Assembly (NCBI GenBank): GCA_026826555.1
Contig: JAKSZT010020895.1
Coordinates: 1,029,303-1,093,302, forward strand
Reading direction: 5' to 3'
Length of the DNA: 64,000 bases
From: Tolypeutes matacus
Lineage: Eukaryota > Chordata > Mammalia > Cingulata > Chlamyphoridae
Below are positions 11,205-22,984 of this stretch, in pieces (the stretch's first letter is position 1; each line of letters opens with the position of its first letter). Position numbers and translations under genes: made by a program. Under the pieces are notes generated by a model. That model was not told the origin of the DNA. It saw only the letters and a program-made list of their open reading frames with translations, and did no database searches.

Positions 11205-12966
11205 TATTTTTTAATTTCTTTTTACCAATTTTTGAATAACCCAATCCTTAATTTTGTTTTATTTTTAGTTTTTTTTTTTTTAAGTTTTCATTTATTTTAG
11301 CTCATATTTAAACATTATTATTTCATTTTCTATTAATTGTATTTGGCTACTATATTGGTTTCATCTTTAAAGAAGCTTTGGATCACAGAAGGGTTACAAC
11401 TGGGGAGGGAGAGGATTGTTGGTGGGGGGTGTCAGGGATGGGGGGTTCATGGGAGGAAGCTCACCTGAACATGCATAAAAGGTATATAAGTTCATAATGC
11501 TCATGGGCCATGGTCACAGTGGGTGGAGAATCATTCAGTAAATGAGAGAATACTGAATCCCCAGCCTGGAGAGCTCTGCCACATTCTCCAAGGGAGCAGC
11601 AACAGTCCCCCAAGTGCAGGGGCAGTGTCTGGCTAAGGAGGATGATCTACTGATGGGCTCTTGTTATTGATGACTAGCTTTATGAGTCTTTGCTCTTGAA
11701 ACTGAAACTTAGCCTTTTGTTATGGGGTGCTTAAGTGTTGCCTCCTGAGAACCTCCTTGTTGTTCAAATGTGGCCTCTCTCAAAGGCAAACTCAGCATAT
11801 GAATGCATTACCTTTTTCCCAGCATGGGACATGACTTCTGGGGATGAGTCTCCTTGGCAATGAGGGATCACTACCTAGTGCCAACTGGTGATGTGTCTGG
11901 AAAAAGACCTTGAATAAAAGGGGGAAAAGGTAAAGCCAAATGAGTTCATATGGCTAAGAGACTTCAAAGTGAGTTGGGAGATCATCCTGGAGGTAACGCT
12001 TATGCACATCTCAGTAGGACCTCGTAGGCTTCCAATATGAATATCACCCCTAATAGAGGGGCTCCTGAGGGCTCTGGAAACACTCAGGGCCTATATCAAG
12101 GCACATAGCTCTAGAGTTTGGTGCCTTATCAGTGGGCCCTACTTTGGAATCTGTGCTCCTGAGAGTGACAGAGTTGGACTCAAATATGTCCTCCTTGCAC
12201 AAGGTCCATCAGTCCCTTCTATTCAAACCTATATGTGGTGCTGGAGTTTATAGGTGTACTTCCAGAGACTGGAGTCTTTGGTCTGCCCATGTACCAGCTG
12301 GACCCAGAAACTCAGTGCAGCTGTAATTCCTACTCTACAGTCCAATGGACTCAGCCAGGACACCTAGTGGAGAGATGATGATGGACAGTGGCCATCCCAG
12401 GAAATGGAGAGAGTCTGCAGCTGCAGGCAGGATAATCCCATCCATCTCATCCATTGGGATATAAGCCTTTCTCACTTAGAGTTGGAGTGGACATCACCAT
12501 CCCAGACTCCTCAGGATTGTGGAGAGTGCTATGGACTAAAGTGGACTTACTGATATTCCATTATAGACATATTGTTGTTCAAGCAATGGAAAAAAATACA
12601 ACATTAATGTGGAGCCAGTGGCCACTGGATGCTTTTGGGGCAGGGAGAAGGAAAAGCAATTGTAATACAGGGGCGTTTTGGGGACTTGGGAATTATCCTG
12701 AGTGACAGTGCAACAACAGATATAGGCCATTTTACATCAGCATATAACATGCAGAACTGTGTGGGACAATGTGAACTATGGTCCATGCTTAGTGGCAAAG
12801 CCCCAGGATGTGTATATCCATTGCAGGTGATGTGCCACACTAATGAAAGGTGTTTATGTGGGAGCTTGTGGGAGGTGTGGGAGTTGGGGCATATGGGAAT
12901 CTCTATAATTTTTGTGTAACATTTATGTAATCTGAGTATCTTTTAAAAAAAATTAATAAAAAAAAT
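11205..12966 (+). mobile_element. L1-3'UTR-derived unit (called L3U here), sense, nested in an L1
   Basis: This unit interrupts L1 ORF2 exactly between a CACATTA block and the continuation AATTATACATCAC. It has a T-rich leader (11205-11365), then about 1.55 kb of G-rich non-coding sequence, and an A-rich tail at 12943-12966 after TGTAACATTTATGTAATCTG. The same body occurs in sense at 51801-53275 and antisense at 22985-24665, beginning at the same internal point (AGGAGG/AGAAGC-TTTGGATCACA). Open frames inside it (12132-12326, 12454-12705, 12629-12919) are not conserved as proteins. I infer a non-autonomous element moved by L1. Confidence 0.7.
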
Positions 12967-15480
12967 TATACATCACAATCCAGTGAGTGTTATATTAGAT
13001 ATACCAGAGGTATTCAACATAAGAAAATTAATCAGTGTAATAAACCACATTAATAAATTGAAGAAGAAAAATCACATGATCATTCAACTGATGTAGAATG
13101 TGCATTTGGCACAATAAAATATCCCTTCTTTATAAAAACACTCTGGAAGGTAGGGATAGAAGGAAACTTTGTCAGTATAATAAAGTGCATGTATGAAAAA
13201 CCCACTGCTAACATTGTACTCAATGGAAAATACTGACAGCTTTCCCACTGAGATTGGAAGTAAGGCACAGATGTCCACTCTTCATTGTTATTCAGTATGG
13301 CACTAGAAGTTCTAGCTAGAGCAGTTAGACTTAATGAAGAAATAGAAGGCACCCAAATAGAAAAGAAAGAAGTAAAGCATTCACTATTCACTGATAATAT
13401 GATCCTATACTTAGAAAATCCCAAAAAATCCACAATAAAATGATTAGAACTTATAGATCATTTGAGCAAAGTTGTGGGACGCAAAATTAATACACGATAA
13501 TGAATAGCATTTCTATATACTATGAATGACTAATCTGAGGAGAATGTTAGAAAATATTCCATTAATAATAGTGATTAAAGAAACAAATATTTAGGAACAA
13601 ATTTAACCAAGGACATAAAGTACCTGCATTCAGAAAACTGTAAAACATTGCTAAAAAAGACCAAAGATGTACCAAATAAATAGAAGGATATTCCGTGTTC
13701 ATGGGTTTAAAGACTAAATAACATTACATTGTCAATTCTACCAAATCTAATCTATAGATTTAATATAATCAAAAGAAAAATTCCAATATACTTCTTTGTA
13801 GAATTGGAAAAGTCAATTAGCAAATTTGTCTGGAAGGATAAGTGTCCCTGAATAGCCAAAAATATCCTTAAAAAGAAGAAATAATTTGAAGGACTCTCAC
13901 TCCCAGACTTATCTAACTACAGTGATAAAAAACAGCATGGTAGTGGCATATAGATATGCCAATTGACCAATGGAATCAAATCAAGAGTTTGGAAATAGAC
14001 CCTCATATCTATGGTCAAGTGATTTTTGACAAGGCTGTCAAACCCACTCAGCTGGATCAGAACAGCCTATTCAAGAAAGGGTACTTGGAGAACTGTATAT
14101 CCATATCTAAAAGAAAGAGGACAACAATCTCATACCTTATACAAAAACTAATTCAAAATGGATCAAAGACCTTTATATAAAAACTACAACCATAATACTC
14201 CTAGAAAAAATTGTGGGGAAACATCTTCAAAATCGTGTGTTTGGTGGTGATTTCTTGGATGTTATGCTCAAATATGAGCAACAAAAGAAAAAAATAGATA
14301 AATGGGACTGACCTAAATTAAGCACTTTTGCATTTCAAATGATTTTGTTAAGAAGGAGAAAGGGCAACCAACTAAATTGGAAAAAATCTTTGGAAACCAT
14401 GTATTTGATAAGGGACTGATCTCCATTTTATATAAAGAAATAATACAACTTAATGACAAAACATCAAGCAACGTAATTAAAAATGGGCTAAGTAATTTAA
14501 AATACATTTTTCTGAAGGGGAAATACAGATGGCCAAACAGAAATGGAAAGATGTTCAACATAGCTAGCTATTAGGGAAATGAAGATCAAAACTACAATGA
14601 GATATCACATCAAATAGTACATAATAGCCATTACGTAGAAACAACAGAAAACTACAAGCGCTGTAAAGGATGTGGAGAAACAGGAACACTTCTTCACTGT
14701 TAGTGGGAGTATAAAATGGTGCATCCTCTGTGCAAGATGATTTGGCAGTTCCTCAGGAAACTAAATATAGAACTGCCATATGATCCATCAATCCTGCTAC
14801 TAGTCATATTTTCAAAAGAACTGAAAGCTGGGACATGAACAGATATTTGCGCACCAGTGTTCATAGTGGCATTATTCACAATTGCTAAAAGACGGAAACA
14901 ACCTAAGTGTCCATCACATAATGAATGGCTAAACAAAATGTGGCATATTCATTTTGTGGGTTATTATTCACTGTAAGAAGAAATCAGTTGAGGAAGCACA
15001 TGAAATCTTGGAGAAACCTATGAGGATATTATGTTGAATGAAATAAGCCAGATAACAAAAGGATGTATACTGTATTACCTCACTGAAATGAAATAAATAC
15101 AATGGGTAGACTTATGGTGTTGGGCTAGGAAGTGTAGGTTGGTGGGAGATGAAATGTGGGATGAGAAGGGGGAGATAATGCTGGATATATGTAGAATGTT
15201 TTGTAAGTTCAAATGTAAATGTGTATTAATGTATGAATGCGATAATGAATGTAACAAGCATTGTGTTTGTGGCATAAAAGAGTGTTCTAGGAGGTTAATA
15301 TTAGTTAGAGGACAGCTGGATGATAATATAGGCAATGTATGTCAAAATTTTGGTAGTAGATGAAGATTGTGGTAAATCATATAAATACAGGAATGTTTTA
15401 CTAAAGGTGTTAAGAATGTGGTGATACATGGGGAAAATGTAGCCAATGTAATTTATAGACTATAGTTAACAACAGCATTG
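12967..15480 (+). mobile_element. L1 ORF2 (reverse transcriptase to C-terminus) and 3' UTR (right half)
   Basis: This continues the L1 starting at 8377. The reverse transcriptase box is visible near 13382-13420 as [12 protein letters not shown], so the second catalytic aspartate position has become asparagine. The later ORF2 blocks follow in order to about 15110, including a C-terminal GGCATTATTCACAATTGC block near 14870. A G-rich 3' UTR follows to about 15480, different in sequence from the L3U-type 3' UTR. Without the nested insert the element is about 5.3 kb. Frameshifts and stops are throughout. Confidence 0.8.
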
Positions 15481-15492
15481 TAATGTTGTAAT

Positions 15493-16560
15493 GTCAAGAG
15501 ACATCCATGTTGTCCCATTTGTCAGTACTTCCTTCTTACAGCTGAGTAATATTCGGTTGTATTTATGTACCACAATTTACTTATCCACTCATCTGCGGAG
15601 GGACACTTGGGTTGCTTCCAACTTTTGGCAATCATGAATGATGCTGCTGTGAATATTGGTTCATAGCAATTCTGTTTGTTTTCCTGCCTTCAGTTCTTCA
15701 GGGTATATCCCCAGTAGTGGGATTGCAGGATCATATGGCAGTTCTATAGTTAGCTTCCTGAGGAATTGCCAAACCACCATCCACAATGGCAGCACCATTC
15801 TATATTCCCACCAGGAGTGAATGAGGGTTCCCTTTCCTACACATCATCTCCAACATTTGTAGTTCTCTGATTTTTTATAGCCGCCAGTCTAAGAGATGTA
15901 AGATGATATCTTGTTGTAGTTTTGATTTGCATTTCCCTAATAGCTACTGATGTTGAGCATCTTTTCATGTGCTTTTTAGCCATTTGTATTTCTTATTTGT
16001 GAAAGTGTCTATTCAAATCTATTGCCGTTTTTTAAATGGGCTGGTTTTATTTTTATTTTTTAGTTATAGGATTTCTTTATATATTGTAGATATTTGGCCC
16101 TTATTGGATAAATCATTACCAATTTTTTTTTTCCCATTGAGCAGGCTGCCTTTTCAATTTCTTGGCAAACTTCTTTAGAGTGCAAAAAATTTAATTTTTG
16201 AAGAGGTTGCATTCATCTATTTTTTCTTTAATTGCTCGTGCTTTGGATGTAAAATTTATGAAACCATTTCCAAATACAAGATGCTTCCCTGCATTATCTT
16301 CCAGGAGATTGATGGTCTTGGCTTTTATATTTAGATCTTTGATCCATCTTGGGTCAATTTTTGTATAGGTTATGAGATGATGATTCTCTCATTCCTTTGG
16401 ATATGGATATCTAGTTCTCCAAGCACCATTAATTGAAGAGGCCATTCTCTCTGAGTTGAGTGGGCTTGGTGGCCTTATTGTTTATCACTTGACCATATAT
16501 GTGCAGATCTATATCAGAACTCTTAGTTCAGTTCCATTGGTGACACAGACAGACTTCTGC
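15493..16560 (-). mobile_element. Antisense L1 ORF2 3' part
   Basis: It starts with AGAGACATCCATGTTGTCCC, the antisense of the very end of L1 ORF2, and runs through CCCAGTAGTGGGATTGCAGG and the AAGCACCATTAATTGAAGAG block to CAGTTCCATTGGTGACAC. It abuts the 3' end of the preceding sense L1 tail to tail, with only about a dozen bases between. No 3' UTR of its own remains. The 69-codon plus frame at 15969 is a shadow. Confidence 0.8.
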
Positions 16561-16884
16561 ACACGGATATTCATTATGGCATTATTCATGATGGCACAAA
16601 GTTGGAAACAATCATGAAATCTCTTGTTGATAGTAGATATGATCAGCTACAGATACATTCAAAATCTAATCATTTAAAGCCACGTATAAAATACCCTCAC
16701 AGTAACATTCATGCTAGTACTTACTAAAGCACAAAGGTGGTCAACATAACAGCCAAGTTGACATGTAAAATTAACCACCACACCTTGATCACCCTTTTGA
16801 ATAGAAGGGAATATAGAAAAGTAAAATAAGTTTTAAAATCATAAACTCCAGACAATTCATAGTTTTTACTCTTTTCATGTAAGT
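16561..16884. mobile_element. Short sense L1 scrap plus antisense LTR end
   Basis: 16561-16605 resembles sense L1 (GGCATTATTCATGATGGC). Around 16730-16785 the sequence CATAACAGCCAAGTTGACAT, continuing into a TTAACCACCAC end, is the reverse complement of the start of the LTR family seen at 1392. The remainder is unassigned. Confidence 0.5.
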
Positions 16885-17245
16885 TAACATAACCTACCCA
16901 AGTTGATTTACAGATTTAATTCAATCCCAATAAAAATTAAAACAGCATCTTTCACTGACTTGGAAAAGCTAATTTTAAATTTTATTTGGAAGGGCAAGGG
17001 GCCCTAAATAGCCAAAAATCTATTGAAAAAAAATGAAATTGGAAGAATCACAATACCTGACTTTAAAGCATACTACAAAGTTACAGTGGTCAAAACTGCA
17101 TGATCTTGGCACAATGACAGACATAATGACCAATGGAATTGAACTAAGAGTTCTGATATAGATCCTCACATATATGGTCAAGTGATAAACAACAAGGCCA
17201 TCAATCCCACTCAACTCGGAGAGAATGGCCTCTTTAACAAATGGT
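16885..17245 (+). mobile_element. L1 ORF2 fragment, sense
   Basis: It starts near the ACCTACCCAAGTTGATTTAC block, then TTTATTTGGAAGGGCAAGGG, CTGACTTTAAAGCATACTAC and CCCACTCAACTCGGAGAGAA. These blocks also occur in order at 51040-51300. It meets an antisense L1 at 17246 with no spacer. Confidence 0.75.
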
Positions 17246-18114
17246 TGCTCTCAGTAATTCTGGGTCTATACCTATTAATGGTATTGCCGATTCACATGGC
17301 AAGTCTGTATTGAACTTCCTTAGGAACTGCCAAATAGTCCTCCACAGTGGCTGTACCATTCTACATTCTCACCAACAGTGAATAAGTGCTCCAACTCTCC
17401 ATTTCCTCTCCAACATTTACAGTTGTCCCAACTTTTTAACAGCAGCCAGTCTAATAGGTGTGAAATGATATCTCATTGTAGTTTTGATTTGCATTTCCCT
17501 AATTGCTAGGGATGCTGAACATTTTTTCATGTTTCTTCACTATTTGCAATTATTTTTGGACAATTTTCTTTTCAATTCTTTTGCTATTTTTTTATTCAGG
17601 TAGTTTGACTTTTTAATGTTGACTTGTATGATCTCTTTGTATATCATGGATATTAAACCCTTATCACATATGAGATTGCCAAATATTTTCTCCCATTGAG
17701 TTGGCCTTTTACCCTTTTTACAAAATCCATGGAGGTGCAAAAGTATTTAATTTTGAGGAGGTTCCATTTATCTAATTTTTCTTTTGGTGTTTGTGCATTG
17801 TGCATAAGTTTTAAGAAATTATTGACTTCCACAAGATGTTCTCCAAATATCTTGGAGATGTTTTCCTATAGTTTCTTCTAGGATTTTTATGGTTGTTGCT
17901 TTTTATATTTAGGTCCTTTAACCATTTTCAGTTAATTTTTGTATAAGCTGTGAGATAGGGTTCTTCTTTCTTTCATTTGGATATGGATTCCAGTTTGTCC
18001 AGCACCATTTGTTGAGTAGATGGTTCTGGCCCAGCTGGGAGAGTTTGACCACCTTGTCAAATATCACTTGACTGGAGATGTGGAGGTCTATTTCTGAGTT
18101 CTTGATTTGGTTCC
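17246..18114 (-). mobile_element. Antisense L1 ORF2, left part (split by LTR-A)
   Basis: Antisense L1 from the GGGTCTATACC block (ORF2 C-terminal region) back to GTTCTTGATTTGGTTCC. The same copy continues at 18758 after the LTR-A insertion. The minus-strand frame 17540-17740 is an L1 ORF2 shred. Confidence 0.8.
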
Positions 18115-18752
18115 TGTGGCAGTTTGGCAGTTTGATATAGTTATTTAGACCAAAAATAGATATTGGATTGTGCTTGTAAACTGGTCTGTTCATCTGGGCA
18201 TGATTAAGTTAGGATTAGGGTTTTGATTGGGCCATATCAGTAGGGCATTGAGCCCCACCCCTTGATGGGTGGGGTCTCAAAGATAACAGACATGTCCAAG
18301 GACAGAGTTGGAGTTCTAAAGTTGGTGTTTTTATGTTGGAGTTCTGATGCTGAGTTTTAATACTGCAGCCAGGGGAAGTAAGCACAGAGGAGCTTGGTCG
18401 TGAGGAAAGAGAGAAAGCCCCAGGAAAAGAGATGAGCTTTTCACCTGACATTTCACAGCTGGGCTTGTGGAGAGAGGCAATGCCTAGAGAGCCTCATAGT
18501 CTTGTGGAGGAAACAGAGGAGCTAAGCCCAGAGAAAAAAGGAACTCTGGGAAGAAAGGAACACAAGAAACCTGAATCCTGGCAAATGTCAGCAGCTGCCT
18601 TGCTCCAACACGTGGCAACAGACTTTGGTGGAGGAAGAAACTTATGCTTTATGGCCTGGTAACTATAGGTTTCTACAACAAATAAATACCCTTTATAAAT
18701 GCCAAACATTTTCTGGTATTTTGCATTAGCACCCCTTTGGCTGACTAATGTA
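18115..18752 (+). mobile_element. Solo LTR-A, complete, with 5-bp target duplication
   Basis: A 638-bp LTR beginning TGTGGCAGTTTGGCAGTTTG and ending CTTTGGCTGACTAATGTA. It is flanked by GTTCC at 18110-18114 and 18753-18757, and the interrupted antisense L1 reads continuously when the LTR and one GTTCC are removed. Five-base duplications fit class III (ERVL/MaLR) integration. It contains a palindromic CCCACCCCTTGATGGGTGGG block and the AATAAATA polyadenylation region near 18682. A solo LTR implies loss of the internal region by LTR-LTR recombination. Confidence 0.92.
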
Positions 18753-18757
18753 GTTCC

Positions 18758-19510
18758 ATTGGTCAATATGTCTGCCTTTATGTCAGTACGATGCTCTTTT
18801 TACCACTGTAGTTAGGTAATGTGCTTTAAAATCAGGAAATTATAGTCCTCCAACTTTGTTCTTTTTAAACATCTTTTTGGCCCTTCAGAGCCCCTTACCC
18901 ATCCAAATAAATTTGAGAATTGCTTTTTCCACTTCTGTGAAAAAAGGCTGTTGGGATTTTTATTGGGATTGTGTTGAATCTGTAAATCAGTTTAGGTAGA
19001 GTTGAAATTTTAATATTTAGTCTTCCAATCCATAAACATGGAATGTCCTTCCATTTATTTAAGTCTTTTTAGTTTTTTTTTTTTTTTTTTTTAGCAATAT
19101 TTTATAATTTTCTGAATATAGGTCTTTTATGCTCTTGGTTAAGTTTATTCCTAAATATTTGTTTGTTTTAGTTGTTTAAAATAAATGGAATTTTTTTCTG
19201 ATTTCCTCCTAAGATGGCACATCAGTGGTGTATATAAATTCGATTGATTTTCGTGCATTAATCTTGTTTGCCTCCACTTTGCTAACTTGTCTAGTAGTTC
19301 TTGTAGCTTTGTTGTAGATTTTTCAGGATTTTCTAGACAAAAGATCATATCATCAATGAATAGAGAATGTTTTACTCTTTCCTTTCCTATTTGTGTGCCT
19401 TTTATTTCTTTATCTACTCTACTTGCTCAAGGTAGAACCTCTAGTATAATATTGAATAACTTATGGAATTAGAGTTGGAATTTCAGGATATAATAAATTT
19501 ACTTCAGTAT
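18758..19510 (-). mobile_element. Antisense L1 ORF2, right part
   Basis: Continuation of the element at 17246. The minus-strand frame 19151-19348 translates to the block just after the reverse transcriptase active site (MIFCLENPEKST), a hallmark of L1 ORF2. A T-run at 19073-19092 is an A-run in the element sense. Identity fades after about 19500. Confidence 0.8.
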
Positions 19511-21787
19511 TTCTCAAAGATTTTATAAATTATACTAATTAGGTGATATTTTGAACATAGAAAATAATAATTTAGAAAAGAATTACAATCTGTACATACT
19601 CAACTCATAATTCTTGGTAATCTTTGAAAAGAAGTATTGTACACTTTATTATTTAAAAAAATCAACTGCACAATATGAAAAGTGTAAACCCCATACAGTC
19701 AAAAATTACTCAGTAAGGAAAGGAATTACCAGCCACTGTTAATACTTTGTGCATTTTTTGGGATATACTTTTAGCTTTCATTCCACTATCTCTTACTTCA
19801 TTTTTTTCTTCATTTGAGTTTTATGTACAACTGAATTTCTTTTATTCACTTGGAAGTTTCCCACTAAGTATTTTTCGTACCTTACAAAAAAGTTGTTTGC
19901 AATTAAGCCTCAGTAAAAGATACTTATGTTCGTTTTTTTTTCAAAACCAAAAAAGCATTATTTTTTTCATTAATTGAAATTCTCTTACATCCTAAAGAAG
20001 TATTATGTGATTGCTTACATATTTCAAATTTATTTGTGTCTGTGGCCTGAAATTCTAAATCTCAAATGTCAATAGGATACCAGTACATGAAAGAGAAAGT
20101 CACATGAAGAAATATTTTAATTGCAATTTGAATTCATATATAAGTCAATTTATTACTTTCAGTCAGCTCCATCTGACTCATTGATAGTTCCCATATTTTT
20201 GTTAGAGGGGAAAAAATAATATTTAGTGATTTAGCATGAAATGTAATGTCTATATTTCTATTCTAAATTACATGATAAAATCACCTATTTTAAATTTCCA
20301 TCCAATAATTCTGGATCAGTGAGAAATTTTGCAGATTTTCCTCTGCTTATTTTATTAGCATCCATTATTTTTTCAAGTTTTCAAATTTTCTTTCTTTTTC
20401 ATTATATATTTTACTCACTAGTATCATTTACCTAAAAGTAGCAAAATTTTCCTTCTTTCACTGAAATACCAGTTTCTGGAAATATCTTTTTGCTGGTTGT
20501 GGACAATCACTAAAAAATTGTTGACAGATTAAATGAGACCTTAGCTTGTACCTGTCACATGTTAGGTATACACACACACACACACACCTCTGGAGACTAC
20601 TCATGTGCAAAGAATTAGCACAGTGAAGAACGTTACCAGTAAATTAGTTATGATAAAGTGCATTTATTAGCTATATGCATGTAAAACTTCATTTCCTTTT
20701 AAAGTACCAATATATAAGAACAATACAACCCATTCTTCAAGGACTACAGAAACATGTGCACAGGAAAGTCAAATACTGTGTTCCTATAGTTCAGTGTTGA
20801 ATGCTGTTTTATAAGCAGATTAATAAAGAGGCAGATGTAATGTATGATTACCAAGGATGTTTGAGAATATAAGGTGTTTTGCGTTATTATAAAGAACTGA
20901 TAAAGCATAGTGGAAGGAGATGAAAATGTGAAATTTTCAAGTGTCACTGTGTATGAAAGGTCAAAATTCTAGGTGTCTTTTCAGAATTATGTGTTCACTT
21001 ATGGGAAAGTTTAGGTTTCATATAGTGCAAAAATGGAGATTTGTGAAAAAGAATTGTCTGTGCACAGATTTTGCAAAATTAATTTCAGCCTTTCAGCATG
21101 TAACTAACTATATAAGCAACATGGGCCTGACTACACATGAACACAGACCTGGAGCACATGTGCTTTTCCTAAGATCCTCTAGAAAAGCTGATGGGAAAAT
21201 GTCATAGTAGGGAAGGCTGTGATTAATGTGAGATGTTGATGATGACAAAAAGTTGTGGAATTAACCATTTAGGCTACTCAGAGTATTTAATTGGTAAGAG
21301 CCTCTTCAGAAGAGGTAGGGATTGTATTTTGAAAATTATAAATACTATGTATACATAATGTCTTTTTACAAGTGTGATGAAATACAGGAAAAAAGGAAAT
21401 GTAATTGCATGTATCAGCAGGATAATGCAAAAAAATGTATGCACAGGGATATAAGGTTTCTATAGGAAAAAACATTGGGTAGAACAATATAATTTCTGAA
21501 AGCAGCGAGAGGGGAAAGTTGGCACCAGTTATAGATTTGAGCTGACTCTTATGCTAGGAAAAGAGAAATTGTAAAAAAAGATTGATTAAAATTTAGAAAA
21601 TATATTTATAAAATGATTATTCAAAGAGCTAGTGCACATTTATTAAATATTTCAATTTACAAGAAAGACGTTCAAAAGGATTATAATATGTCTTTGTGAC
21701 AGCCGGTATTTAAGATAAAATTTTCAAGCCTGTTAAATCTAAGAAGTAGAAATGTGCTATGTTTGCATATAAGTAAGGGAAAATGAG
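19511..21787. other. Unassigned AT-rich DNA with a (CA)n run
   Basis: No recognised gene or repeat apart from a (CA)n tract at about 20568-20587. Open frames of 60-90 codons here, such as 20941-21207 on the plus strand, have no family resemblance. Confidence 0.4.
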
Positions 21788-22275
21788 TGTGGCTGTTTGA
21801 AATTATTTTATGAATCCCAAAAAGAGAATGGTTATGTTTGTGAACTAACCCATTGTGTGCATGAGGCCCTATTGTTGGATTATATCATTGAGGTGTGACT
21901 TGGTTGAGACCCTGTCCTCATGCTGTGTCTGACACAAACAGAGACACAGAGGGAAAAGGAAGTTGCAGTATTTGAAAGGACTCCAGTTTTGCCCAAAGTT
22001 GAGCCCTGAGAGGCCCAAAGGGCTGAAGCCCAGGGAGAGATAAGCCATATGCCTGATAGCTTGTAGCTAAACTTGGGAAGAAAGTAGAGCAGCTGAGACT
22101 GATAGAGGAGCCCTGGAAAAAGTCAAGTCCTATGCCTGGTTACTCTCAGCTGAGCTCCAGGAAACAATAGATTCTGGAGTGTAAGGCAGAAACTTTGGCA
22201 GAGATCAGAAGCCATCTTTCTTCACCATGTGGCAGCTGATGTAAGTGAGAAAGCATCTCTGCTGATGCCTTTTTT
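21788..22275 (+). mobile_element. LTR-B, xenarthran MaLR-like LTR, 3' truncated
   Basis: It begins TGTGGCTGTTTGAAATTATT, then AGGTGTGACTTGGTTGAGAC, then repeated purine-rich blocks (GAAAAGGAAG, AGCCCAGGGAGAGATAAGCC) and ACCATGTGGCAGCTGATGTA. This layout parallels LTR-A but with different sequence. The expected AATAAA and terminal CA were not found past 22275, so the right end seems lost. Confidence 0.65.
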
Positions 22276-22469
22276 CCTTAATGAAAATAATGACTACATC
22301 ATTTAAGTAATCTGTGCTAATCTATATATCCTTCTGAACACTAGAGGAAAACTTGAGGTAGTAGTTGGAATTAGAGGGGTAAAAATTGCCTTGACAGAAC
22401 TTTTAGGAGTAACACTCACATAACTTTTTGAGCTGTCTTTTTCTGTTATTTCATTTTTTGATTTTGTAA

Positions 22470-22984
22470 TAAAGTATGAATAAAAATGCTTTATTGCTAA
22501 AAAAAAATGCTAACCATCATCTGAGCCTTCAACAAGTCATGATCTTTTTTTTTTTTTTTTTTTTTTTGGAAGATCCTTGCCTGATTGCTGATATCTGCTT
22601 ACTGTTAGGTTGGTGATTTTGGAAGGTTGGGATGGCTGTGGCAATTTCTTAAAATAAGAAAACAATAAATCTTTATGCATAAATGGATTCATCTTTTCAC
22701 AAAAGACTCCCCTGTGGTAGCAGTTGATTATGCTTGATGGCATTCTACCCATAGTAGATCTTGGATTCTTCTCATCCATTAAAGTTTTATCATGAGGTTG
22801 AAAAACTAAGAAACACTTCATGCTCTACTTCAAATTATAGTTCTCTTGCTATTTACCCCACATCTTCAGTTACTACCTCCACTGAAGTCTTGAATTCCTA
22901 TCCATGATGTCTGGAATCAACTTCTTCCAAACTCTTGTTCATGGTGATATTTTGACCTCCTCCCATGAAGCACAAATGTTCTTT
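22470..22984 (-). pseudogene. Tigger1-like transposon with transposase remnant
   Basis: After a terminal-region block ending TTTATTGCTAAAAAAAAATGC, the sequence follows the Tigger1 antisense order: CAACCATCATCTGAGCC-like, a T-run at 22545-22567, GGGATGGCTGTGGCAATTTC, CATTCTACCCATAGTAGATC, AGTTTTATCATGAGGTTG and GATATTTTGACCTCCTCCCA. The minus-strand frame 22537-22821 (94 codons) is part of the old transposase reading region. The element is truncated at 22984 where an L3U unit starts. Tigger elements are pogo/Tc1-type DNA transposons, long dead in mammals. Confidence 0.75.

Noticed and set aside
13080..13433. 117-codon minus-strand open frame
   Set aside because: Same situation: reverse of the L1 ORF2 active-site region in the sense L1 at 12967-15480.
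20941..21207. 88-codon plus-strand frame in unassigned DNA
   Set aside because: No domain, no splice or promoter context and no recognisable relatives; expected by chance in this much sequence.
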